Positions 11,248 to 29,060 of a DNA stretch of 64,000 nt are shown here, in pieces. This DNA comes from Heliocidaris tuberculata (Eukaryota > Echinodermata > Echinoidea > Camarodonta > Echinometridae). The position numbers and the translations under genes are program-made. Every line of letters starts with the position of its first letter. The first letter of the stretch is position 1. The notes below the pieces were generated by a model that saw nothing but the letters and a program-made list of their open reading frames with translations, made no database searches and was not told where the DNA came from. The stretch covers positions 26,366,205-26,430,204 of the forward strand of contig CM046850.1 of the NCBI GenBank assembly GCA_025618425.1. The letters are read 5' to 3'.

Positions 11248-11810
11248 CTTTGAATAGGCTGATTGTTTGGAAAATCAGCAACAATTCTGCTTGAATGACC
11301 ACATTTTATACACATCGAAAATGAAAAATAAAAATGTTAGTGAGAGGTCATCACGGTATGTAATAATAAGGTTTTTGAGAGAATGGGTTAATTTTGGACA
11401 GATTTGAATTAATTTAATGTGAATTTCATTCTTTTTGTTGGAAATATTATGCAAATGAATGGATGAATGAATGAATGAATGTAGTCTGCAGGCACAGACC
11501 TTAGTCAGTCGTAAAAGAGTGTCTGCACTGTAAGACTATCATAGCCCCTGTACTTTAACTGATCGTAAATTGACACGAAAAGTAAGGAGCTGGGTTAGTC
11601 TTCTCTCAAGACACAATGATTTTCTGATAAAGTGTCAAATTAGCGTCTGTGCTTGGAGACTAGGATCAATGCACGAACTCTCTTATAAAACTTGATCGTA
11701 ATACAGTACACATTGGAACTACAAATCTTTGGTAACCGAACACCCGTAGACAGCCATACTGCCAATAGATGCGGCGTCTTTGTTAAACAAATTACACAGA
11801 ACACACTTAC

Positions 11811-11831
11811 ATTAAGATGGTTTAAACTCAT
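11811..11831 (-). CDS. Possible first exon of the small gene, unit 1
   Basis: ATG AGT TTA AAC CAT CTT AAT followed by GTAAGTGTG on the minus strand. Joined to CATGGTGAA at 11247 it continues the open frame. Unit 2 has CTA for the TTA Leu codon, a silent change. The exon is tiny and lies in what would be the protease 3' flank, so the call is weak. Confidence 0.25.
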
Positions 11832-12013
11832 AAATAATTATGCAAATTACAGTGAAACATTTGTTTGAACTGTGTATTTTAATCAACGGAGAGGAAGTCA
11901 ACAGAACCATAAATGTTTTAATGTAACTGCATTTACACATAAACTATGAACTTCAAGATTCATAGTGCATACCAAGATTGAGAGGTGAAAATAGTCTAAG
12001 AAATTCTACCAAC

Positions 12014-19593
<7,580 letters not shown>

Positions 19594-19679
19594 CTTGACT
19601 GAAATTAAAATACACGGGAAATCATGAATTCATATGTGCAATAGACCGCTTCGGTAATGTATGCAAATTTTATACTTAC

Positions 19680-19737
19680 CTTTCAAACAAGGGTTGTTCT
19701 TGACAACCTGAAAGCTTTCCGGAGGCTTGCCGGGCAT
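19680..19737 (-). CDS. Protease copy A leader exon with in-frame upstream ATG
   Basis: Read on the minus strand, this stretch begins ATGCCCGGCAAG and ends TTTGAAAG before a strong donor GTAAGTAT. The next exon starts TCAAGATG after a TTTCAG acceptor, so the intron is 81 bp (19599-19679). The join is open and in frame and would put 21 residues (MPGKPPESFQ then VVKNNPCLKVK) before the signal-peptide methionine. The downstream ATG has A at -3 and starts a classic signal peptide, so I prefer it as the start and treat this exon as 5' leader. Use of the upstream ATG cannot be excluded. Confidence 0.6.
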
Positions 19738-19783
19738 AGCAACAAATAATGTGTGTAAACTGGATTCCAATCATTGAGGCTCA

Positions 19784-19793
19784 TTTATAAAAA
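19784..19793 (-). promoter_or_regulatory. Candidate TATA box of protease copy A
   Basis: On the minus strand the sequence reads TTTTTATAAATGAG. Counting about 30 bases down gives a transcription start near 19758 (TCCAGTTT), which leaves a leader of about 20 bases before the upstream ATG at 19737. The position fits a TATA-driven promoter directly upstream of the leader exon. The same box is at 46773-46782 in copy B. Confidence 0.6.
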
Positions 19794-20149
19794 GCAGGTT
19801 AATGGAATAGCTCGTCACTAGGTGCTCCGAGAATATTTTTTTTATGTGCATAAATTTGTATACATTACAGAAGCGGTGTATTATACTGTGTCTCGATCGT
19901 ACCATTAAGGGTTGCTTTTCAACAACAACAACAACAAAATAGAAGTGAAAAAATGAAATAACATAAATCTACACCAATAACAGATTAAATTGTTATTTAT
20001 TTGTTAGTATTACCATATAAGCCGATATCTTTGCGTACAGAAGAAGAAATACATTGGTAGTAGGCCTACTTTATTTCAGGAATCGTTTTATTTTGAAAAA
20101 TTATTAAAGATAGGCCTACAGTAATCTTTATTAAAACAAATTTGTTTGT

Positions 20150-20632
20150 AGTATTAGACCAAATGGATATAGAACCAAATTAATAATAGACAAATGGTCA
20201 TTAGACAAACAGAAAATTGGACCAAATGATTATTAGACCAATTATTGGGCAGTAGACGAAATGATCATTACATTAGTCATTGGACGAAATTATGAGTAGA
20301 CGTAAGGGTAATTAGACGAAGTGATGATTAGACCATGTGGGTATATATATATACGAATTGGGTTTAGCCGAACTGTCTATTAGACCAAATGGGTATTGGA
20401 CGAACTGGATATAAGACAAAGTGTTATTTGGACAAAATGGGTATAGACCAATTGGTAAGTAGACCAAATGGTTATTGGACAAAATGCTTAGGCCCTATAG
20501 ACTTACTGGTCATTAGACGAAATGTTATTGGACAAAGTGATAATTGGACCAATTGGTTATAGGACGAAATGTTGATGGACGAAATGATAGACAAAATGAC
20601 ATATGGCAATTAGACCAAATGTCAATTTATCT
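20150..20632 (+). repeat. Degenerate TAGACCAAATGG minisatellite, unit 1
   Basis: More than twenty imperfect repeats of about 16-20 bp on the pattern ATTAGACCAAATGGTTATTG, with CAA/GAA variants. The frame is not open. It lies just upstream of the protease promoter region, about 0.4 kb beyond the TATA box. Confidence 0.8.
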
Positions 20633-20766
20633 GCACTGACCATCATTGGTAAAAGAAGAGGCACATGGCATTTCTTTCCCTGTATAGTAAAACCAACATT
20701 CCTCGAGCAAATCAATGGCATAGCTCTTTTTCAGGTTTTTATGGGGAAAACAACATACCCCTAAGT

Positions 20767-21192
20767 CAGTCGGACCCAACTCCGGAAAACCGAGCACAGT
20801 TATATACTCCGAAAACGGCGTAAGAATATCGAGCCCTCATCGTTCAGTGCAAGGCAGTGTGTACAGAAGGCATGGGGGAAATATTGCAAAGTCAACCAGC
20901 CAACGATATAGAATTTTTTAAAAATGATGCTGCGTGCCAATTATCTTCAAAATCCTTGAATGATTCGTCATATGAAATGAATTTCAAATGACAAACGTTT
21001 GAAATAAATTTATCCGCAGCATTATTTTTGAAAAATATATTATCAACAGCAGGTCGACATTGCACGATTTTCCCCATGTCTTTTGTACACACCGTCTCGC
21101 ACTGAACGATGAGGGCTCTATATTCATCTTGCTCCATACGCCGTTTTCGGAGTATATACCTGTGCTCGGTTTTCCGGAGTTGGGTCTGACTG
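20767..21192 (+). mobile_element. TIR element with about 150-bp inverted arms, unit 1
   Basis: Left arm starts CAGTCGGACCCAACTCCGGA; the right arm is its complement and ends TCTGACTG. The arms run about 20767-20900 and 21040-21192 with a short AT-rich centre. The 5-bp sequence TAAGT flanks both ends (20762-20766 and 21193-21197). No coding frame spans it. I cannot place it in a superfamily; 5-bp duplications are typical of Transib-type elements, but the ends do not match their usual CAC start. Confidence 0.7.
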
Positions 21193-21589
21193 TAAGTGAC
21201 ATTTCTTAAATATTATATTTATTAATTCGATGTCAATCAAAATTCTAGGCATTCCAGATATGCTTGGAAGTATGCCTATATGGAAATTTATTTTTAAAAA
21301 TCCGATTCCTCCGAGGAAGAATTGGAAAATATTCTTGTTCAACAAGAACAACTTACTTGATTCTAGGCCTCGGACGAGTAATGATGTCGAAGAAAGCTTC
21401 TGTAAGTCTTCAGAGTGATGATCTAGTAGAGAACTGATCAGATCTGGTGATGGGCTAGGCGAGATGAGCTGTATTTAAGACCTTCTGGAGCAACAGATGG
21501 AGCTTTCCCGAGACTCGCGTGATGCAATTTTTTTGGCAAAGATTAGAAAGCTACGTGACAAAAATTCAGTCGAAACAACATCTCTTTTT

Positions 21590-21590
21590 T

Positions 21591-21631
<41 letters not shown>

Positions 21632-21696
21632 TTGTCTTTTAATTCTATTGTCTCATTCATGAGTATTCAAAATGCATTTCGAGAAAGATCTTTTAT

Positions 21697-21738
<42 letters not shown>

Positions 21739-21848
21739 GTTATTAAGATTTCTATTTTTTTTCTCCGTTATCATTGCTCACATTGCAAATTCGAGCGAGA
21801 TATTTTATTACTGTATTGTCTCTCTTATTACCTTTATTAGTTCATTTA

Positions 21849-21890
<42 letters not shown>

Positions 21891-21905
21891 CCTCTCTTTC
21901 TTTGT
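21590..21905 (+). repeat. Three (CT)n blocks, unit 1
   Basis: (TC)n at about 21597-21627, 21703-21738 and 21851-21895, with related spacers (TTTTATT, GTCTCATT, ATGAGT). They suggest a repeated module of about 120-150 bp. Counterpart in unit 2 at 48583-48872 with shorter runs. Confidence 0.7.
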
Positions 21906-23100
21906 CTTTTATTCCTATTGTCTCATTTAATGAGTGCTCAAAATACATTTCAGTCAAGATCTTTTATTCCTATTGTCTCCTTTATTATCTTTATTAGTTT
22001 AATTGTTCTCCGAAGATGTAGGATGGACATGGGGTACAAGTCATATCCTCCTTAAAGATAAACTTGAGTTCTGGTCATGCGATTACATTGTGAAAGACAC
22101 TTTCTCAAAGCGATCATGGCTATTGGGCAATGTTGATAATGTCTACATAAGAATTGGTGTATACTGTGAGGTTTTGGAATCATCAAAATTATTACTACAT
22201 ATTGACCCAATCTGGCTGAAAAACACATGCACTGCAAACATAAATGGGTATGGAACTTGACATACTTTTGGCATGAATGTTCGGCCCGAACACTTCAGCT
22301 ATTTCTCGTCATATTTCGAAAAAGAGGTCATTTGACAATGTTTCAGGAGAAGTCTTTTTCAGGGGACATTATTTTCTACTATGATGTTCTTCAAAACTGA
22401 CATAAAAGGAATGAGAAAGCTCTCCAAAAAAATTCACCTTTCCCAGAACTCAACCTTCTCTTTAAATAAGAAACCAATTGCAGAATGTCTATTAGTAATT
22501 CTTCTACATCGGTGAAAGAAATTAAAGACAATGGTGTTTCATTTTTTTTCTTTTAAGTATTCAATATTGTGTTTCTATATGATGTCCTTTTAAAGATTAA
22601 ACATACTCGTTATGAAGAGATAAAACAGTTTTATGTTGGAAATCCCTCACTTTTCTTTCTAGGTAGGCTCGTTCGCTTTGATCGCATGCCTAGAGATCAT
22701 GTCAATGATCATTTAGGTCTACTACTATTGTGTAGATCTCAAATAAATCAAATCAAACCAAATTAGGGTCTGATAACACAATTTTGATGATAACAAGAAA
22801 GTACAATAAAATGTACCATAACAAATCCAGCTGTCACTTCTCATTTTATGTCTTCGTTTATTTTATCAGTATTTGTGATATACCAACAAGTGTGCAGGCA
22901 TGCATGTTCAGATGTTCGCATAATCATTCTGTTTCCTGATTTTAATTTATACGTCGGAAAGTTGAAAACCTTTCTGTAATGTTACAATATAAGCAATGTA
23001 TCTAATAACAACTTATATAGATACGACGACACTGATATCATTAGCATCATCAATAAGCCTATTAATTTCATTAGAGGCCTGGACGATATAAGTTTTGATT
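21906..23100 (+). other. Intergenic, unit 1
   Basis: AT-rich sequence, almost identical in unit 2. An 85-codon frame at 22003-22260 is identical in both units but has no recognisable features or splice-like ends, so I do not call it. Confidence 0.4.
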
Positions 23101-23720
23101 ATAATTCTCTTTATGCACGTAGGAAATTAGCATATTTCCAACTGTTTGTGTAGAAAGAGCGATTGGGAATTTTTCGTTATTTTTTTTAAAAGGTTCCCCT
23201 CCCGTAGAACACGCAAGAACATGATAATTATGCTTCTGAGTCCGCCCTTTCGGTTTTAATAGTTCGCAAACTTTCTAGTCAAAATGCTGATTCGTGTTGG
23301 TGCCATGCACGTTTTCGAGCAAATAGTGTACTTGGCCTGCATTGCTTAACTTATCATATTAGGATAAAAAATAAGGATTTTAAAAACTCATACCGGTACC
23401 AGGTAATACCATGAGAACAGACAGGTGTGATTTTTCATGTTGTTTCACGGTTGGGGTGGATGTCTAAAAGTGCGTGGGTAATAGTGTGGGAGGTTATTAT
23501 TAAATTGTATGCAGTCCTTCTGAATTCTAAGGCCCGTGTTCATCACAGGATTACCACTGAATGTATTTGCATCTCCAGTTATACTAGGACAGTGTTTGGT
23601 GTCGAGAGGGTGTCCTTACACCAATGAACACAAAATACACATCAAGGATCAATGTCACTTCAAGCATTCTATGTTCATTCTGAAAACAAGTGCTAAGTTT
23701 TAACCATTGATTTGATGTAT
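23100..23720 (+). repeat. Inverted duplication, left arm, unit 1
   Basis: GTTCGCAAACTTTCTAGTCA, AATGCTGATTCGTGTTG, ATTTTTCATGTTGTTTCACG and CAGTGTTTGGTGTCGAG recur in reverse complement at 27690-28260. The arms are diverged by many substitutions and indels and stand about 4 kb apart. In unit 2 the arms are about 50095-50770 and 54375-54955. Confidence 0.75.
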
Positions 23721-25893
23721 TATGTATTGGAGTAACAAAGTTTGGTTACATTAGTTTGTTACATTAAAACTATGAAGAAGGCAAGAAAAATATCTGATAT
23801 CCTTTTACTGAAACAGTCTTCCTTCGGATCCTTGCTGCCTTTCTTTATATATTTAGTCATTCACAATGGACAGGTTATATTTGTGTTATCTTTGTCGTGA
23901 CAGTCAATTAGTTCTGTACTTATCGCAATATGTAGTTCCTTGATATGTAGGCTTTTGGATTAGTAAACCATTGATTTCAGGAGCTTTTGAGTGAGATACC
24001 TTATGCTGGCAAGATGGTTCGAAGATAAAAAGAGTAGAAGGACGGTGGAAAGATATATCATAGGACAAGGAGTTTGCAAGCTGTTCAAAATGATTTAACA
24101 TTGGCCTATGAAGCACTACATTGAATTAAGGCTCTGTGATAGCTAATATAAATTGAGTTATTTCAAAAATAAATTATTGAAGCACGAATCAGAGATTTTT
24201 TTTTCAAAATGATTTCAGACTTAAGTATCTCATACTTGTCTTCGACTCATATTCCTTACATCAGCAGAGACTTGCTTCCAGAAAATTTTGACAAGACTTT
24301 GTTGAAAACCTTTGGTCGTCATCCTTGGCATCTAATGTATGAATTCGGTATATTGTTTGACAAAATTCAAGTTACTCTTTTCCATGGAATACATTTCAAG
24401 ATGCTGTAACTTTTTTTTTAATAAGCTACCATTGGGTACGCCTACATATATTACACGGAAAGTGGAGGAGCGAATGAACCTGAAGAAAAGTTCGGAAGAG
24501 AAAAACTGACTTATTTTCGTAACCTATCACATGTATGGAAAATTAGATCATGAGGTTAGTAAGTTTTCCAGTCTCTTGAGAATGAACAGGTGTCATTATT
24601 TGATGGTTAGGCTCAATGTATGATGGTGGGTTATTGCGCTGGGGGTTATAGTGATGGGGTTGAAGAAACTTTTCAAGTAGGTATATGGGTTACAAGAGAC
24701 CTATGGTAAAAGGGGTGAAACAGCAAATTAATATTTTTTTGTGTGTACGACAAACGGGAGAGTTGTCCATAAAAATGACACAATCGACTCACCAAATTGC
24801 CAATTTGAGATTCGCATAGATGTAGTGATCTCATTTTTCAAACAACCATAACTTTCTTAGCCCTTGTCCGATTTCTTTCAAACTTTTTCAATATCTGATT
24901 CAAGATTCATTTATTTTTCGATACCAATTCTAATCATATGTATTTACATTGTAGAGAAATCATTCAAATTAACGCATAGACTTGGTTTTACATATTGTTT
25001 TCAAAAATAAATGTTATAACAGAGAGAGGTTTACACCATTTCAATTGTTTCTTGATAATAATATTCGAAAGGTATCGAAGGGAACTAGCAGAGAAGCGGA
25101 GCTTGTAAATAGCATGTCCCGATTAAAAATCATTATAATTATGTACATGATTCAGAAATCTCTTCGTTGTTTTTGTTTTGTTTTTATTGTTTTTTGTTTT
25201 TTACCATCCTGTATTTTTCTGCTTTCACACGAATCATCTTATTATCAAGGTTGGATTGCCCTTTAAGAAAGGATAAGCAAAATCAAGAGCCCAAAACATA
25301 TTTCAGTAAGTTAAGTAGACGTTTGACCACCAAGGACATACACAGCAAATTCTTTCAGTCTTCCACTGAATAGTTGAAGAGAAAATGGACTCTTTTTAAC
25401 CGTAATGGACATGGCACAAAATGGACAAGGATTTTTCTCTCCTATATGAATAGTATGAAGATTCTGTGTGTTGTGGGTTCAATGAGTCTTAATTAACTAT
25501 AGCGTAACGGACATGACACCTTCGTCCGCTTTAAAAAGAAAAAAACCCTAAAATTAGTAATCTTTGGTTTCTTCATCACAATTTACAACCAAAACATCAA
25601 ATCTGAAACGCTTTTGGTGTGAAATAATCAGAGCCAAATATGCTTGGACCAAAATTGTCGCCCGTGATGTTTTGCTCGGAATTGAGCTTTTTAAAGAAAA
25701 TCATTTATGCACTTGAATCCTATTGATATAACCAAATGAATGAGCCTATTGAGCCCTTTTTTAAAAAAAAAAAATAATTCTGTCATGAGTTGCACAAATA
25801 TTTCTGGAGTTAATGGCCAATTTTATGATTTCTGGCAGGTGGATATTTTCCTAGGAATTGCCCATGTTCCCTTTCCCCTTTCCCTGATTCCCC

Positions 25894-25941
25894 TCACACA
25901 CACACGCACACGCGCGCGCGCCCACACACACACAAACACCC

Positions 25942-25972
<31 letters not shown>

Positions 25973-25973
25973 T
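25894..25973 (+). repeat. (AC)n microsatellite, unit 1
   Basis: Imperfect (CA)n with a CGCGCGCG core. Longer in unit 2 (52645-52742). Confidence 0.85.
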
Positions 25974-26649
25974 CGGCAAGTCCGTGTAATCAGAACTACT
26001 GAACATAACCCCCCCCCCCCCCGGTCATACTCTAACATCACCAATCCCACAATCACACCCGTTTATTTTCAAGGTGATTCATGTACTCTGTAGGTAAACC
26101 TTGTTCATTGTAGTGTGATAAGTTATGAAATAATGTCAGTCTCTAGATTTCTTCGTTTGGAAATGTAACATATTTTTGTGTCATCTTCTATTCACGTTTT
26201 CTTTCCTCTCTCCATTTCTTTCTCCCCACCCCCCCCCCCCCTCCCATATTTCCATTGCATGTCTCTGTTTCAAGTAGTGGGCACGTGTCCCCTCGACCTT
26301 TAGCTTAACCACCGATTATTCCAATGGTCGAACAAGCGGTCAATTAGTTGGGAAATAATAAAAGTAAAATGTTTTGTATCACCTACGGTAGTCATTATCC
26401 ACACCAACCTGAAAAGTTTTTTGAACCCCGAAGGCGTATGTGCAATAACTATACAGTGGGTATCATGAAAAGTACACACTTTGAAAATATCCTCCAAGAT
26501 CATAATTTCACAATATCGATATGTGTTTTTTTTTCTTATGCAATTATGGGTGAGGGTCTGTTCCATCAATGACAATATGAGTACTGACAATATTTTACGC
26601 TTGAGTGAGTACTGGCTGCTTTTACAGTTGTGGGGGGGGGGGGGAGGGG

Positions 26650-26838
26650 CAGTGTCGTATCCAGCCAATGGGTGAAGCTGGTGTAGCTTCTTCTTGAAGG
26701 CCTAGGAAAAGAAATCAGTACAATTTGGTATGCTTTGTTGCTTGTATAAGAACGAAGCTGTCCAGATAGGCGGATATTTAACCCCTGACTTGGGAGCATC
26801 CCGCCCCTCCCCTTTAACATTTTTTGGATACACCGTTG
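26650..26838 (+). mobile_element. Possible hAT-like element, unit 1
   Basis: Left CAGTGTCGTATCCAGCC and right TTGGATACACCGTTG are partly complementary around GTATCCA. A G run abuts the left end and no clear 8-bp duplication remains. The same stretch is at 53418-53600 in unit 2. Confidence 0.35.
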
Positions 26839-27227
26839 TGGGTGTGCACTACTAGTACGTAATAGGTATAGGGTTAGGTCAGGGAAATGTAACTAGATTT
26901 CCTGGTTAAGTATTGAATGACTGTTCAAATCAATCATGCAGTTACTGCTTGAACTTGAACTTTGATCAAATGCATGACTGAATTGCAAACTTTGCGAGTC
27001 ACAAAGTAGTACTCATCAGCAATATTGAAATGACTGTAGGATATCTCAAAACCTGATACGCACTGTAGATATCTAACCTCTAACACAGAAACCAACCGTT
27101 GTACATTAACCCCAACCATCAAACAATGACACCTGTCTATTCTCAAGCTGATATAGATACTGTAGGGTTTTCTAAATTGATAATTGAACACTCGATATAT
27201 ACATGATAGGTTATGAAAATCAGTCAG

Positions 27228-27375
27228 TGGTTTTCCTCGTTCGAACTTAATCATATGTCTTCATTTGCTCTGCATTTAATAATTTTCACCCAACTTTGCT
27301 AGCTCCACCCAATTTTTAAAGTATTTTTTTTTATAATTCAGCCAGACTTTAGAGGGCGCCTTCCTGAAAGCGTCC
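27228..27375 (+). repeat. Direct repeat with 28268-28400
   Basis: GTGGTTTTCCTCGTTCGAAC, TTCATTTGCTCTGCATTTAA and AGAGGGCGCCTTCCT match, with changes, the stretch at 28268-28400 (GTGGTTTTCCTCGCTAGAAA, TTCATTTGCTCTGCATTCAA, AGATGGCGCCCTCCT). Confidence 0.6.
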
Positions 27376-27689
27376 GATAGCAATTAGTAAAAAAAAATCT
27401 CATCATGCAGCTAGAGAGAGAGAGAGAGAAAGAAAGAAAGGGAGGGAGGGGGAGAGGGAGTGAGAGAGACAGGAGAGAGGAGAAAGAGAACATACACACG
27501 GAATCATAAACTTATTCCACCATCCACCCCGCTCCTCCTCCCACTAAAAACAAAAATAAAATATTCCTCTAAAGCGACACTGTATCAGCTTAGATTTGAA
27601 TTTACCTTACAAAACTAATTAAACACATTAAACATTGTTTTTAAAAAAGGTAATGGTGCTCACCCTTACAAATTATTTTTATTATTTTC

Positions 27690-28260
27690 AGACTGAGCGT
27701 AGAACATTCGAAGTGACATTGATTCTTGATGTGTATTATTTGTTCATTCGTGTAAAGACACTCGCTCGACACCAAACACTGCCCTAGCAACTGGGATGCA
27801 ATACATTCAAAGGTAATCCTATGACGAACACGTGCCTTTGAATTCAGTTTCGGTGTTTCACCAACATCGAAGGCCTGCATACAATTAATGATAACCTCTC
27901 ACACCATTACCTATACACTTTAAGGCATCCATCCCAACCGTGAAACAATATGAAAAATCACACCAGTCCTGTCTTTTCTCATGATATTACCTGGTATCGA
28001 TATGATTTATAATAATCCTTATTTTTATACTATTATGATAAGATAAGCAATGTAATATTTTTTCGAAAACGTAGCAACAACATGAATCAGCATTTTGACT
28101 AGAAAGTTTGCGAACTCCTAAAACTGGAAGGGCAGATTCAGAAGCATCATTATCAAGATCTTACATGTTCTACTGGAGGAGAACTATTTAAAATTTTAGC
28201 AATGAACCCAATTGCTATTTTTAACACAAACGGTTTAAAATATGTTTATTTTCGATGTGC
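27690..28260 (-). repeat. Inverted duplication, right arm, unit 1
   Basis: Reverse-complement partner of 23100-23720, for example CGACACCAAACACTG, GTGAAACAATATGAAAAATC and TTGACTAGAAAGTTTGCGAA. Confidence 0.75.
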
Positions 28261-28440
28261 ATGAAGAGGCGGTGGTTTTCCTCGCTAGAAATTAATATGT
28301 CTGTTCATTTGCTCTGCATTCAACATATTACACCTAACTCATTTTGAAAGTACTTAAAAATTTTCCACCTGACTTGAGATGGCGCCCTCCTATATGCGAT
28401 ATTCGATTACAGTCCCTCCCTTTATAGCACTGATCTCTAC

Positions 28441-28463
28441 CACAGAACTCCTTAGGAGTTCTG
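28441..28463 (+). repeat. 23-bp palindrome flanked by 10-bp direct repeats, unit 1 only
   Basis: CACAGAACTCCT and AGGAGTTCTG pair around the centre. TGATCTCTAC stands on both sides (28431-28440 and 28464-28473). Unit 2 has a single TGATCTCTAC here and no palindrome. Confidence 0.75.
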
Positions 28464-28696
28464 TGATCTCTACTACTAACTGGATAGGCTGCCGCACGCT
28501 GATTGGCCATTCAGAAATAAAAGTCACCGATGCGGAGCGGCCGCCATCTTGTGACAATCAAAAAGCCATCAGCTGTGATATTACCTAGCGTTATCGTACA
28601 CTCGAAGTGTCTATTAATCATTTGTATTTTGCAAGTTTTTCAATCTGATTTTGCTTCAGAAACTCTTATTTGGCTCTTTCGTGATTGGCCATTAAC

Positions 28697-28771
28697 ATGG
28701 CGGCATGTGTGGCCTATGGCTGCACAAACCGTGATGAGAAGGACCTGCGGAAAGCTGGAATTACAGTTTTG
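28697..28771 (+). pseudogene. THAP-domain gene start, truncated (unit 1)
   Basis: From the ATG the frame reads MAACVAYGCTNRDEKDLRKA then GITVL. The pattern C-x4-C with AYGCTNR and a following KD/IT is the N-terminus of THAP zinc-finger DNA-binding domains, which normally continue into an HxFP motif. Here the sequence runs into a T run and a G run at about 28772-28795 and the rest of the domain is absent. Two ATTGGCCA boxes (28501 and 28684) and a CGCCATCTTG box (28542) lie just upstream, as in housekeeping promoters. I read it as a promoter plus first-exon fragment of a THAP gene, copied or cut. Confidence 0.6.
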
Positions 28772-28814
28772 CTTTTTTTTTGGGGGGGGGGGGGAGGGCC
28801 CTAGTCCCATACGT

Positions 28815-29060
28815 TATTTTTTGTGTTCAGATTCAGATCCAGATTAAGTTTATTGGTCCAATAGGAAATTCATTTTGTCGGCATTATATGAAGCACATAT
28901 ACAATTCATAATATATACACAAATAGATAATATATCTATCATTAATATTAATGATCCTTAAATTAAGATCATCGTCAGGAACTAAATTTACATTTGTTGT
29001 TGTTGTTGTTGTTTATATTTGGAATTAAGCAACCAGTCATTTACTATTATTGCCAAATAC
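28815..29060 (-). mobile_element. Probable LINE 3' end with (AATCTG)n tail
   Basis: On the minus strand it reads GACAAAATGAATTTCCTATT GGACCAATAAACTTAATCTG and ends in AATCTG repeats, a style common at the 3' ends of CR1/L2-like LINEs. Unit 2 (55470-55700) has the tail expanded to about eight repeats. The 5' limit is unknown. Confidence 0.5.

Larger units (their letters stand above)
23721..27227 (+). other. Sequence between the inverted arms, unit 1
   Basis: AT-rich with an (AC)n run at 25894-25973, C runs at 26011 and 26230, and a stretch at about 24893-25195 missing from unit 2 (begins CAATATCTGATTCAAGATTC and looks like an inverted retroposon tail). A 122-codon minus frame at 26300-26668 has no recognisable domain. 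No gene called. Confidence 0.4.

Noticed and set aside
20150..20632. Regular short repeats that might suggest a CRISPR array
   Set aside because: Repeats are degenerate and contiguous without unique spacers, and the context is a eukaryotic genome. It is a minisatellite.
20892..21351. Three overlapping minus-strand frames of 70-80 codons
   Set aside because: They lie across the arms of the TIR element at 20767-21192 and its edge. The peptide DPTPENRAQVYTP recurs only because the terminal repeat does.
22003..22260. 85-codon frame identical in units 1 and 2
   Set aside because: The whole surrounding region is near-identical, so conservation says nothing. No motif, no splice-like flanks.
26300..26668. 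122-codon minus frame with a proline run at its start
   Set aside because: It begins in a G/C run, has no recognisable domain, and in unit 2 the start is lost.
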